This document shows positions 17,404 to 23,522 of a stretch of DNA of 23,522 nt, one piece after another. The DNA is from Fibrobacterota bacterium. Its GTDB lineage: Bacteria; Fibrobacterota; Chitinivibrionia; Chitinivibrionales; Chitinispirillaceae. The translations under genes and the position numbers were made by a program. Position 1 is the stretch's first letter; each line of letters starts with the position of its first letter. The DNA lies in assembly GCA_023459055.1 (NCBI GenBank), contig JAEWVR010000023.1, positions 1-23,522 of the forward strand, in the 5' to 3' direction. Below the pieces are notes generated by a model. It searched no databases. It worked only from the letters and a program-made list of their open reading frames with translations, and was not told the origin of the DNA.

Positions 17404-17437
17404 TTGATCTATTGTATCAAGTTGTTGAGATATCAAC
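17404..17437. promoter_or_regulatory. Paired inverted repeats in the divergent ACP / type III PKS promoter region
   Basis: Two inverted repeats with TTGA half-sites lie side by side: TTGAT-N7-ATCAA (17404-17420) and GTTGA-GATA-TCAAC (17424-17437). They sit between the ACP gene (starting leftward at 17308) and the type III synthase (starting rightward at 17520), with a possible -10 TACAAT at 17451-17456. Four similar half-sites in 34 bp suggest binding of a dimeric regulator that could control both arms. No regulator gene is adjacent. AT-rich sequence makes chance matches possible. Confidence 0.35.
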
Positions 17438-17519
17438 TCCTGATGTCAATTACAATATATATTTTCCTCTTTGTGTTTCTTTTACTTTAATCATTATTTT
17501 TTTTTTCAGAAAGCGAAGC

Positions 17520-18578
17520 ATGACAATGAGCAGAATAGCTTCAGTGGGTACAGCAAACCCGTCGTTCTCAATTGAGCAGAAACTCGGATGCGAGCTAATG
17601 AAAAAGCATTATTCAGATATCCTCAGGCCGCGAAGTATTGAGGTTCTGGAGAAAATTATGGATCATCCAAGCATTCGCAAGCGTCATATTGCTGTTGATG
17701 GTATACTCGAACTGATATCGTTTAAAAACGAAACCCAGGACAAACGAATCGAGCGATTCACCCGTTGGGGAACCAGGCTTTCCTGCGATGCAATACGTCA
17801 GGCAATGGATTGTGCAGGTGTTGGCCTTGAGGAAATACGTGTGCTGGTAGTCAATACATGTACCGGATATGTATGCCCCGGGTTGACATCGTATATTATC
17901 GAAGAATTGGGGCTTTCTAAAAATGTAAAGGCATTTGATCTTGTCGGGTTAGGATGTGGAGGAGCGGTGCCGAATATCGACCTTGCACAGTCGGTGCTGG
18001 GCGCGCGAAGCGATGGTGTAGCCGTGAGTGTTGCTGTCGAGATTTGCAGTGCCACTTACCAAATGGGCAACGATATGAGTTTGATCGTGTCAAATGCAAT
18101 ATTCGGTGATGGTGCGGCGGCGGCGGTGATCTGGAATCGGGATAGAGGGGTTGAGCTTGTAACAGCCAGTTCGTTAATTGATCCTGCATACCGTGATGAT
18201 GTTCGATACGTTTACAAAAACGGGCAACTGCACAATCGTCTCTCTCCTCACCTTCCAGAGATAATTGGAGAAATCGTACCTGGAGAAATTCAGAGGATTT
18301 GTGAAGAGAATGGTCTGACCCCGGCGGATATCCGTCACTGGGCGATTCACCCCGGCGGCCACAAGATGCTTGAACAAATCAAGAGTGTTCTCGGATTGGA
18401 CGAAGAGGCTATGACCCATTCCCGTAATGTACTAAAGGAGTTTGGGAATATGTCATCACCCTCGCTATTGTTTGCTTTCAAGGAAGTTCTTGCTCAGGAT
18501 ATCAATCCGGGTGATTGGTGTATTCTGGTTGGATATGGGGCCGGGCTTTCGGTGTATACGTATCTGCTCAGAGCATAG
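17520..18578 (+). CDS. Type III polyketide synthase (chalcone/stilbene synthase superfamily), 352 aa
   Basis: A homodimeric condensing enzyme that extends an acyl starter with malonyl units and cyclises the product to an alkylresorcinol, alkylpyrone or related aromatic. The catalytic triad is intact: Cys146 in DLVGLGCGGAVP, His277 in WAIHPGG and Asn310 in EFGNMSSPS. The C-terminal GYGAGLSVYTYLL is also typical. The frame is open upstream to 16929, but that part overlaps the ACP and ketosynthase genes on the other strand. Start is taken at the ATG at 17520, where family similarity begins (RIASVGTANP). A second ATG at 17526 is possible, and the ribosome site is weak (AGAAAGCGAAGC). It converges on the UbiE-like gene with only 3 bp between stops. 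Starter unit and ring type cannot be told by eye. Confidence 0.94.
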   Translation: MTMSRIASVGTANPSFSIEQKLGCELMKKHYSDILRPRSIEVLEKIMDHPSIRKRHIAVDGILELISFKNETQDKRIERFTRWGTRLSCDAIRQAMDCAGVGLEEIRVLVVNTCTGYVCPGLTSYIIEELGLSKNVKAFDLVGLGCGGAVPNIDLAQSVLGARSDGVAVSVAVEICSATYQMGNDMSLIVSNAIFGDGAAAAVIWNRDRGVELVTASSLIDPAYRDDVRYVYKNGQLHNRLSPHLPEIIGEIVPGEIQRICEENGLTPADIRHWAIHPGGHKMLEQIKSVLGLDEEAMTHSRNVLKEFGNMSSPSLLFAFKEVLAQDINPGDWCILVGYGAGLSVYTYLLRA

Positions 18579-18581
18579 ATC

Positions 18582-19310
18582 TCACTGCGAAGAAGAGTTT
18601 TTAATGCACACGGTGGCTTGCAACATGCCACCGTAGAAGTTTCTGGTTGAGGCCACGTTAAGACCATGACTGTTGAGTATTTTTGTAAATACAGCACGAT
18701 TTGGAAAAAGTGACAGACTGCGGGCGATATAGGCATAGACGTTCGGATCTGCGTGAAGAGCAAGCCCGATCAGTGATCCCCATGAATGTAAAAGCACATT
18801 ATGTGCAAGTGCAATTGGTGTGCTTACCGGTTTGGAAAAATCAAGAAATGCAGCAACACCACCAGGAGCGAGTACACGTGCAATCTCCCTGATCGCGGTT
18901 GTAATGTTGGGAGCGTTTCGTAAAGCATACCCACCAGTGATAAGGTCGATGCTGTTATCGGGAAAAGGAAGTTGATGCATATCGCCGCGCACCAGTGAAC
19001 GGCTGATATCGTTGCTGTCTGGCGCACAGCGCATCATTTCAGCCGACAAGTCAAGGCCCATGATATGTGCTGCAGGAAACCGATTGTGCAGCAGACGTTT
19101 GATATCACCGGTACCGCATGCAAGATCGCAGACATGTACAGGACTGCATTGTGGAATCATTCGTATCAGGTTTCGTTTCCAGTAGGAATCTGCACCAAGC
19201 GAGAGTAGCCGGGTAGCAAGTGCATACCGTGGTGCCACAACAGAAAAGAGACGTTTATTGTATGAACGCTTGGTTTCTTCAGAGTACAGTTGAGGGGATT
19301 GCAGATTCAT
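18582..19310 (-). CDS. UbiE/COQ5-like C-methyltransferase, 242 aa
   Basis: A class I SAM-dependent methyltransferase of the ubiquinone/menaquinone type. It shows motif I DLACGTGDI (62-70), LDLSAEMM, the post-II region FPDNSIDLITGGYALRN (the FGLRN-like signature of UbiE), ARVLAPGGVAAFLDFSKP and a C-terminal GGMLQATV similar to the UbiE end. UbiE methylates a ring carbon of a polyprenyl quinol. In this locus the substrate may be a polyketide-derived resorcinol or quinol instead. It could equally be the cell's menaquinone methyltransferase. Position, convergent with the type III synthase and divergent from another methyltransferase across 77 bp, favours the polyketide role. No strong ribosome site precedes the ATG. 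Confidence 0.85.
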   Translation of the reverse strand: MNLQSPQLYSEETKRSYNKRLFSVVAPRYALATRLLSLGADSYWKRNLIRMIPQCSPVHVCDLACGTGDIKRLLHNRFPAAHIMGLDLSAEMMRCAPDSNDISRSLVRGDMHQLPFPDNSIDLITGGYALRNAPNITTAIREIARVLAPGGVAAFLDFSKPVSTPIALAHNVLLHSWGSLIGLALHADPNVYAYIARSLSLFPNRAVFTKILNSHGLNVASTRNFYGGMLQATVCIKNSSSQ

Positions 19311-19387
19311 AGTGATGTACTTTCAAAACAAGGAATAATGCAGGTAATGAACGATAACAATATAATAAATGCTTATGGAGATGATTA

Positions 19388-20122
19388 ATGAAGCCTTTTT
19401 TTAGAAGAATCTTCGATCCGCTGAGGCTCTCCCGTCGCGACAGCCGCTCTGAACTCATGGACGATCCATCATGCGATACAAAACGGCTTATTCGCACAGT
19501 GGATCAGTTTGAAATGATCAATCTGCTGTTCACGCGTTCGCTTCATCTTGCCAGGCGTTATCTCATACCGCAAGGAGTGAGTACACGTAGCCGATCGCTT
19601 TCTGTACTCGACATTGGTGCTGGTGGAGGAGACTTTGCCCGTGATTTGGCGCAATGGGCAGAACGACATGGCATACATCTTGAAATAACCTGTATTGACC
19701 TTGATCCGCGCATTGTGGACTTTGCCCGGGAAAAATGCAAAGGCCACAGCAATATAACAATCGAGCAGGGTGATATTTGGTCTCCGGAATTGGCGAAAAG
19801 AACATTTGATTGCGTCTTTGCAAACCATTTTCTTCATCACATACCGGATCAATCGATTCCTGATGCACTTTCGTTATTAAATTCCCTGGCACAGGAAAAA
19901 TTGCTGATCAACGATACCCGCCGTTCACAATTGGCTTACACAGGATATGCCATATTTTCCCGTTTGTTTCTGCATAACAGTTTTGCCGCATATGATGGTC
20001 TGCTCTCAATAAGAAAAGGCTTTTCAAAATGCGAATTGACAGATCATATTGCTCATGCGGGTCTTTCAAACACTCTCAAGGTACGTACCTTTTTTCCCGG
20101 CAGGGTGATTGTATACAAATGA
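19388..20122 (+). CDS. Class I SAM-dependent methyltransferase, 244 aa
   Basis: Motif I is VLDIGAGGGDFARDL (73-87), followed by an acidic loop ITCIDLDPRIVDFA, GDIWSPE and the post-motif FDCVFANHFLHHIPD. The N-terminal SELMDDPSCDTKRLIRTVDQFEMIN is not part of the SAM fold. To my memory, similar N-termini occur in methyltransferases encoded beside bacterial type III polyketide synthases, so this may be an O- or C-methyltransferase tailoring the polyketide. GGAG seven bases before the ATG supports the start. A stem-loop with a T-run follows 62 bp after the stop, so the gene ends a transcript. The exact target is unknown. Confidence 0.83.
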   Translation: MKPFFRRIFDPLRLSRRDSRSELMDDPSCDTKRLIRTVDQFEMINLLFTRSLHLARRYLIPQGVSTRSRSLSVLDIGAGGGDFARDLAQWAERHGIHLEITCIDLDPRIVDFAREKCKGHSNITIEQGDIWSPELAKRTFDCVFANHFLHHIPDQSIPDALSLLNSLAQEKLLINDTRRSQLAYTGYAIFSRLFLHNSFAAYDGLLSIRKGFSKCELTDHIAHAGLSNTLKVRTFFPGRVIVYK

Positions 20123-20183
20123 ACCGGTTGATTCAGAGTAGCAACCCGCCTTTTATCCGGGTATGTAGAGCATTACTAAGCAG

Positions 20184-20208
20184 AATCACAAACAATACTG
20201 TGATTTTT
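20184..20208 (+). terminator. Intrinsic terminator after the methyltransferase gene
   Basis: AATCACA (20184-20190) pairs perfectly with TGTGATT (20199-20205) around an 8-base loop, and the T-run continues to 20208. It is AT-rich and therefore weak to moderate, but stands in the right place for the + strand gene ending at 20122. Confidence 0.6.
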
Positions 20209-20222
20209 CAATAAAAAAGTGC

Positions 20223-20324
20223 TCAGTGTGATGTCTGATTCTTATTTGTCCGCTTCGGTGCAATCATCACAATAATCATACCGGCAAATAGTACCAACAA
20301 CAATACTGGTTCACAGAAATACAT
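20223..20324 (-). CDS. Small single-pass membrane protein behind a Pho-type promoter, 33 aa
   Basis: The minus strand reads ATG at 20324 to TGA at 20223-20225, giving 33 codons. AGAGGAG lies five bases before the ATG, one of the best ribosome sites in the window. The product starts MYFCEPVLLLVLFAGMIIVM and continues IAPKR, then a polar tail ending in His. This is one transmembrane helix of about 17 residues with a positive cytoplasmic end and a Cys-Glu-Pro before it. A Pho-box-like repeat and a TATACT -10 lie upstream. It is divergent from the porin-pstS operon and may be a small partner of the phosphate uptake or sensing machinery. Size and layout recall accessory peptides such as KdpF, but I see no sequence reason to call it that. 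Confidence 0.68.
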   Translation of the reverse strand: MYFCEPVLLLVLFAGMIIVMIAPKRTNKNQTSH

Positions 20325-20368
20325 AAAAACTCCTCTTTTAAAATTTAATATTCTCATCTTACACTCTA

Positions 20369-20400
20369 AGTATACCTGATATTTGTTAAGAAAATGTTAG
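20369..20400 (-). promoter_or_regulatory. Pho-box promoter of the 33-aa membrane protein gene
   Basis: On the minus strand CTAACATTTTCTTAACA spans 20400-20384: two TAACA half-sites exactly 11 bp apart. TATACT (complement of 20369-20374) follows after 9 bp. In PhoB-type promoters the box replaces the -35 and sits about 10 bp before the -10, so the geometry fits. A transcript would begin near 20362 and leave a leader of roughly 40 bases. Confidence 0.6.
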
Positions 20401-20575
20401 CATATCATTTTTCTCTGATTAAAAGATATCATTTGTCAGGCATTGCATTGTTTGTTGAAAAAATTGGTATACCGATAATTGAACGATAGTGTATTCCCAA
20501 ATCATGCATGGAGTTTACTATCTAAAAATAGTAAGTGAGAGAACATTATAAATTACTGATGAATCCATTTCCTCA

Positions 20576-20629
20576 TTAATAATCTGCTAATAAATAGAAT
20601 TTGAATAATCCAATAACAATTCACTAACA
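20576..20629 (+). promoter_or_regulatory. Tandem candidate Pho boxes upstream of the porin-pstS operon
   Basis: Two pairs of half-sites at an 11-bp period are seen: TTAATA (20576) with CTAATA (20587), and CAATAACA (20611) with CACTAACA (20622). A possible -10, AATAAT at 20604-20609, follows the first pair; that of the second pair is unclear. The nearest certain start codon is at 20848, so a leader of more than 200 bases is implied. Confidence 0.45.
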
Positions 20630-20847
20630 TTTGAAGATGATTTTTATTAACAAATAAAAGACCGTTGAATTTAAAGCTTGGAAGAATTGAGAACTATGAT
20701 TAACTGCCGACAGAATATTTCGAAAAATAATTATAGAAACACAACGATAGAACAATTAAAGGAGGATTCACAATAGAATATCACAGTTTGCAATCATCAT
20801 CAGTTACAGGAGAATGCACTAGTACTTTTAAATCAAATGAGGTAAAA

Positions 20848-22305
20848 ATGACAAAAAATGTTAAATCGTTATTCCTGGGTATCACTCTTTTAAGTGGTTT
20901 ATTATTTGCTCAGGAGGATACTACTGTACAAAATACGAAACAATCAGACTCACTGCAACAGGAGCTGGAAAATCTTAAAGGTAAACTTAACGGTTTGGAG
21001 GAATCATATCTTGAGACTAAGACGACTGTTGACAAATTAAAAAAGATAAAAATCTCAGGATATGTTCAAACACAGATCAGAGTTGCTGCTGATACCAGCG
21101 GCCAGGTTTCAAAAGAGTATAAAAACAACTATGATATCGGGGAATTTCAGGGTGGTAAACTTCCGGCAATTACACGGTCTGTATTTCAGGTACGAAGGGC
21201 GCGACTCAAGCTGGGGTATGAGACATCATTATCACAGATGTATATCCAACTTGACTGTCTGCCATTTACAACAGGAAATGCAGTTAACGATGTAAGTCAG
21301 GTGACAGACTCAACAAAAAAAGTCAGTACAAAAACAGCAGCTTTTTTAAGCGGTAGTGGTGTTTCACTAAAGGACGCCTATTTCAAGTTTAATGATCCAT
21401 GGACAAAATCGATCGGTCTCAGGATGGGTGTATTTGACCGGCCATTCGGCTATGAGATATCATATTCTTCAAGCAGTCGTGAATCACCGGAACGCTCACG
21501 GGTATTTCAGACTCTTTTCCCCGGTGAACGTGATCTTGGTATCGCAATTGAATACTTGCCTTCAGATAATCTTCCGGCATGGGCGCAGCATTTCAATCTG
21601 AAATCAGGATTGTTTGCCGGAAATGGTATCAATGTCGAGTTTGATGATATTCGTGATATCATCGGTAGAATCGGATTTACACTCCCTCTGAATAATATCA
21701 ATATGTCAATCGATGGTGGATTTTCCGGATACTATGGACATGTACGTGATCGCGATTCATCACTCTTCAAAATTGTGAATAATGAGTGGGTCGGGACAAA
21801 AGGACATAAATGGGAACACATAGGTCGTCAGTACGTTGGCGGTGACCTTGAACTGTATTATGGTAATATACCGTTTTTTGGAGGAATCAGTTTACGGGGT
21901 GAGTATATTTCCGGACAGCAACCCGGTACATCATCATCAAGCGTCTCACAAAAATCAGATATCGCAAACTCATCACCGGTATACGTACGCAATTTTTCAG
22001 GATTTTACGGTATGGCAGTACTTAATATCGATCCCATTAAATGTCAGCTTGTAGGTAAGTATGATGTTTACGATCCGAATACCGATGTTGATGGACAAAA
22101 TCAGGTCAAAATGGCTGCGGATATGAAATATTCCACAGTTGGCACCGGTCTTGTTTATCATATATTAGAAAATGTCAAGCTTATGGCCTACTACGACATT
22201 GTCAAAAATGAGCATATGAATGAAACGTCGGCAGCAAAAACGCCATGGTTAAGTAAAGAGCTCAATGACAATGTGTTTACCCTTCGTGTACAGTATAAAT
22301 TCTAA
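20848..22305 (+). CDS. Phosphate-selective porin, OprO/OprP family, 485 aa
   Basis: The protein has a signal peptide (MTKNVKSLFLGITLLSGLLFA, cut before QED) and a short coiled coil of about 30-66 (QQELENLKGKLNGLEESY), a common periplasmic trimerisation element. A beta-barrel of alternating aromatic/polar strands follows: ISGYVQTQIRV, FQVRRARLKLGYETSL, LRMGVFDRPFGYEISYSS. The terminal VQYKF ends in Phe, as outer-membrane proteins recognised by the Bam machinery do. The region VRRARLKLGY and DRPFGYE is typical of the OprO/OprP family. GAGG five bases before the ATG at 20848 sets the start, although the frame stays open further up. pstS follows after 22 bp, so the porin and the binding protein form an operon that admits and captures phosphate. 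Selectivity for phosphate is inferred from context; some family members carry other anions. Confidence 0.88.
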   Translation: MTKNVKSLFLGITLLSGLLFAQEDTTVQNTKQSDSLQQELENLKGKLNGLEESYLETKTTVDKLKKIKISGYVQTQIRVAADTSGQVSKEYKNNYDIGEFQGGKLPAITRSVFQVRRARLKLGYETSLSQMYIQLDCLPFTTGNAVNDVSQVTDSTKKVSTKTAAFLSGSGVSLKDAYFKFNDPWTKSIGLRMGVFDRPFGYEISYSSSSRESPERSRVFQTLFPGERDLGIAIEYLPSDNLPAWAQHFNLKSGLFAGNGINVEFDDIRDIIGRIGFTLPLNNINMSIDGGFSGYYGHVRDRDSSLFKIVNNEWVGTKGHKWEHIGRQYVGGDLELYYGNIPFFGGISLRGEYISGQQPGTSSSSVSQKSDIANSSPVYVRNFSGFYGMAVLNIDPIKCQLVGKYDVYDPNTDVDGQNQVKMAADMKYSTVGTGLVYHILENVKLMAYYDIVKNEHMNETSAAKTPWLSKELNDNVFTLRVQYKF

Positions 22306-22327
22306 GTTAAGCAGAAAGGTTTACTTT

Positions 22328-23164
22328 ATGAAAAAATCAACAGCAGTAATATCAGTAATGTCAGTTATTGTCCTGTCAACATTTCTCTATGCAGCGACAT
22401 CAACAAAAATCACTATTAAAGGTTCTGATACAATGGTACTGCTCGCACAGCGCTGGGCTGAGGAATACGGTGCAAAACATACGGATGTCTCGCTGCAGGT
22501 AACCGGTGGCGGGTCGGGAACGGGTATATCGGCACTTATCAATGGTACAACTGATATTTGTAATGCATCACGTCCGATGACCAATAGTGAACGGGACAAA
22601 TTAAAGCAGCGTTTTTCATCACTGGGTGTTGAAATCAAGACTGCAAAAGACGGAATATCGCTCTATGTAAACGAATCAAATTCTGTTGATGAACTATCGT
22701 TGAAACAGTTGAAGGATATTTATACAGGTGTTATAACCAACTGGAAAGAAGTTGGTGGACAGGATAGTAAGATTATTCTGTATGGCCGTGAGAACAGTTC
22801 CGGAACTTATGCATATTTCAGGGATTTTGTCTTAAAAGGCCAGGATTATGCTTCATCAGTGCAAAATCTTCCGGGAACTGCTGCAGTTGTTAATGCTGTA
22901 ACCCATGATAATAACGGTATCGGGTATGGCGGAGCGGCGTTTGGGAAAGGTGTTAAATTTGTAAAGGTTAAGAAAGATGATGCAACACCGGGATATGTGC
23001 CGGATGCCGAATCGATAAAAAACGGAACGTACCCGATTACACGATACCTGTATTTTTATGTTCGCACCCGACCATCAGGGCCAATGAAAGAATTTATTGA
23101 TTGGGTGTTAAGTCCTGAAGGGCAGGCAATAACAACAAAAGTAGGGTATTTTCCTGTCAGATAG
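22328..23164 (+). CDS. pstS: Phosphate ABC transporter substrate-binding protein PstS, 278 aa
   Basis: This periplasmic phosphate-binding protein belongs to the short PstS group (~280 aa). It has a signal peptide (MKKSTAVISVMSVIVLSTFLYA) and the phosphate-contacting loops KGSDTM (31-36), GGGSGTGI (60-67), ASRPM (80-84) and GRENSSGTY. The family signatures LKDIYTGVITNWKEVGG and LPGTAAVVNAVTHDNNGIGYGG are also present, and the C-terminus is FIDWVLSPEGQ. AAAGG about eight bases before the ATG at 22328 fixes the start; the frame is open back into the porin gene. It would deliver phosphate to PstC/PstA/PstB. The transporter genes are not downstream: pstB ends on the opposite strand 218 bp away, so pstS is transcribed with the porin instead. 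Confidence 0.96.
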   Translation: MKKSTAVISVMSVIVLSTFLYAATSTKITIKGSDTMVLLAQRWAEEYGAKHTDVSLQVTGGGSGTGISALINGTTDICNASRPMTNSERDKLKQRFSSLGVEIKTAKDGISLYVNESNSVDELSLKQLKDIYTGVITNWKEVGGQDSKIILYGRENSSGTYAYFRDFVLKGQDYASSVQNLPGTAAVVNAVTHDNNGIGYGGAAFGKGVKFVKVKKDDATPGYVPDAESIKNGTYPITRYLYFYVRTRPSGPMKEFIDWVLSPEGQAITTKVGYFPVR

Positions 23165-23382
23165 TAACGTTAATGGAGCGTTATGTGCTTTATGGTAATT
23201 TGATAATTATATTGACATATTAAAAATCGAATGAAACGAAATGCAGCTGGTAAACAGCCGCTTCTGATATCAATTATTAGCTTCAAACAATCCAATTGCT
23301 GCATCAGGAATACTGTTTGCTTCTTCTACATCACCAATAGTTATTTAACCCGATTTAGTGGATAAAAAAAAATAAAAAACAA
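23165..23382. other. Spacer between convergent pstS and pstB
   Basis: The 218-bp spacer has no ORF of note. A weak TAACG/CGTTA stem (23165-23169 with 23179-23183) follows pstS and an A-rich run (23365-23382) follows pstB, but neither makes a convincing intrinsic terminator. Confidence 0.5.
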
Positions 23383-23522
23383 TCAACCGTAGCGACCTTC
23401 AATATACTCAGCGGTTTTCGGATCTCTGGGGCTCAGGAAGAGTGTCTCGGTACGGGATGATTCAATCACTTTTCCAAGCAGCATAAAGATACATTCATCG
23501 CTTGCACGCCGGGCCTGCGCCA
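23383..23522 (-). CDS. pstB: Phosphate ABC transporter ATP-binding protein PstB, C-terminal part (cut by window edge)
   Basis: Read on the minus strand, the last 45 codons give AQARRASDECIFMLLGKVIE, then SSRTETLFLSPRDPKTAEYIEGRYG and a TGA at 23383-23385. This matches the PstB end: the QARR.SD after the switch histidine, the (L)GK.IE strand, a P-x-x-x-x-T-x-x-Y-I-x-G-R-(F/Y)-G tail. The Walker and signature motifs lie beyond the right edge. No phoU follows within the window, so pstB is the last gene of its transcript here. It converges on pstS. Confidence 0.88.
   Translation of the reverse strand, partial: AQARRASDECIFMLLGKVIESSRTETLFLSPRDPKTAEYIEGRYG

Larger units (their letters stand above)
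20325..20847. other. Regulatory region between the 33-aa gene and the porin-pstS operon
   Basis: This 523-bp, very AT-rich stretch carries the divergent regulatory signals described separately: a Pho-box promoter at 20369-20400 (-) and candidate boxes at 20576-20629 (+). An unusually strong ribosome-binding sequence at 20758-20766 has no normal start codon at usable distance. No other gene is seen. Confidence 0.6.

Noticed and set aside
16929..17519. Open frame extending the type III synthase by 197 codons upstream
   Set aside because: It overlaps the start of the ketosynthase gene and all of the ACP gene on the other strand, the extra residues are low-quality and Ser-rich, and family similarity begins at the Met at 17520.
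20223..20324. Naming the 33-aa protein KdpF or another known small subunit
   Set aside because: Only size and single-helix layout agree; no kdpA neighbour and no recognisable sequence similarity.
23165..23183. TAACG/CGTTA stem as terminator of pstS
   Set aside because: A 5-bp stem with a 9-base loop and no clear T-run is too weak to call.

Overview
The window looks like a chromosomal segment of a Gram-negative bacterium, with an outer membrane (a phosphate-type porin ending in Phe, a secreted alpha-2-macroglobulin) and moderate to low GC. A very large A2M of the MG2/thioester/MG10 type, a PHP-glycosyltransferase fusion, an exported rubrerythrin and palindromic CCCCC(T/G)..GGGGG intergenic repeats suggest the FCB side of the tree (Fibrobacterota or Bacteroidota-like). 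That placement is inference. No tRNA, rRNA, CRISPR array, transposase or phage gene was seen.

Layout. (1) 1-168: a perfect 31-bp inverted repeat. (2) 169-6312 (-): a ~2047-aa alpha-2-macroglobulin with an intact CSEQ thioester. (3) 6313-8873: a repeat-rich stretch holding a small lipoprotein gene (7099, +), a doubtful 57-aa ORF and an FMN nitroreductase (7827-8399, -). (4) 8874-11312 (+): PHP domain fused to a GT4 glycosyltransferase, preceded by a Pho-box-like repeat. (5) 11808-14356: a Tat-exported rubrerythrin-like protein (+) converging on a two-gene operon (-) that encodes an exported flavodoxin-like protein and a NOX/ferric-reductase-type transmembrane flavocytochrome. (6) 14496-20122: a compact polyketide locus: U32-family Fe-S protein (+), FabF-like ketosynthase and acyl carrier protein (-), type III polyketide synthase (+), UbiE-like methyltransferase (-) and a second SAM methyltransferase (+). 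(7) 20223-23522: phosphate acquisition: an unannotated-size 33-aa membrane protein (-) behind a good Pho-box promoter, an OprO/OprP-type porin and PstS (+), and the 3' end of pstB (-) converging from the right edge.

How the genes may work together. Three places show TTAACA/CTAACA-like direct repeats at an 11-bp period, the geometry of a PhoB box: before the PHP-GT gene, before the 33-aa gene and before the porin-pstS operon. This suggests one phosphate-starvation regulon covering uptake and perhaps glycolipid replacement of phospholipid. The polyketide locus combines a type III PKS (Cys-His-Asn triad present), a dedicated ACP-KS pair, a quinone-type C-methyltransferase and a U32 protein. U32 members UbiU/UbiV perform O2-independent ring hydroxylation in ubiquinone synthesis. 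My leading hypothesis is therefore a polyketide-derived, methylated aromatic or quinone lipid made without oxygen. The adjacent NOX-like flavocytochrome, exported flavodoxin-like protein and exported rubrerythrin may form a trans-membrane redox relay. Both proposals rest on motif reading and gene context, not on experiment.
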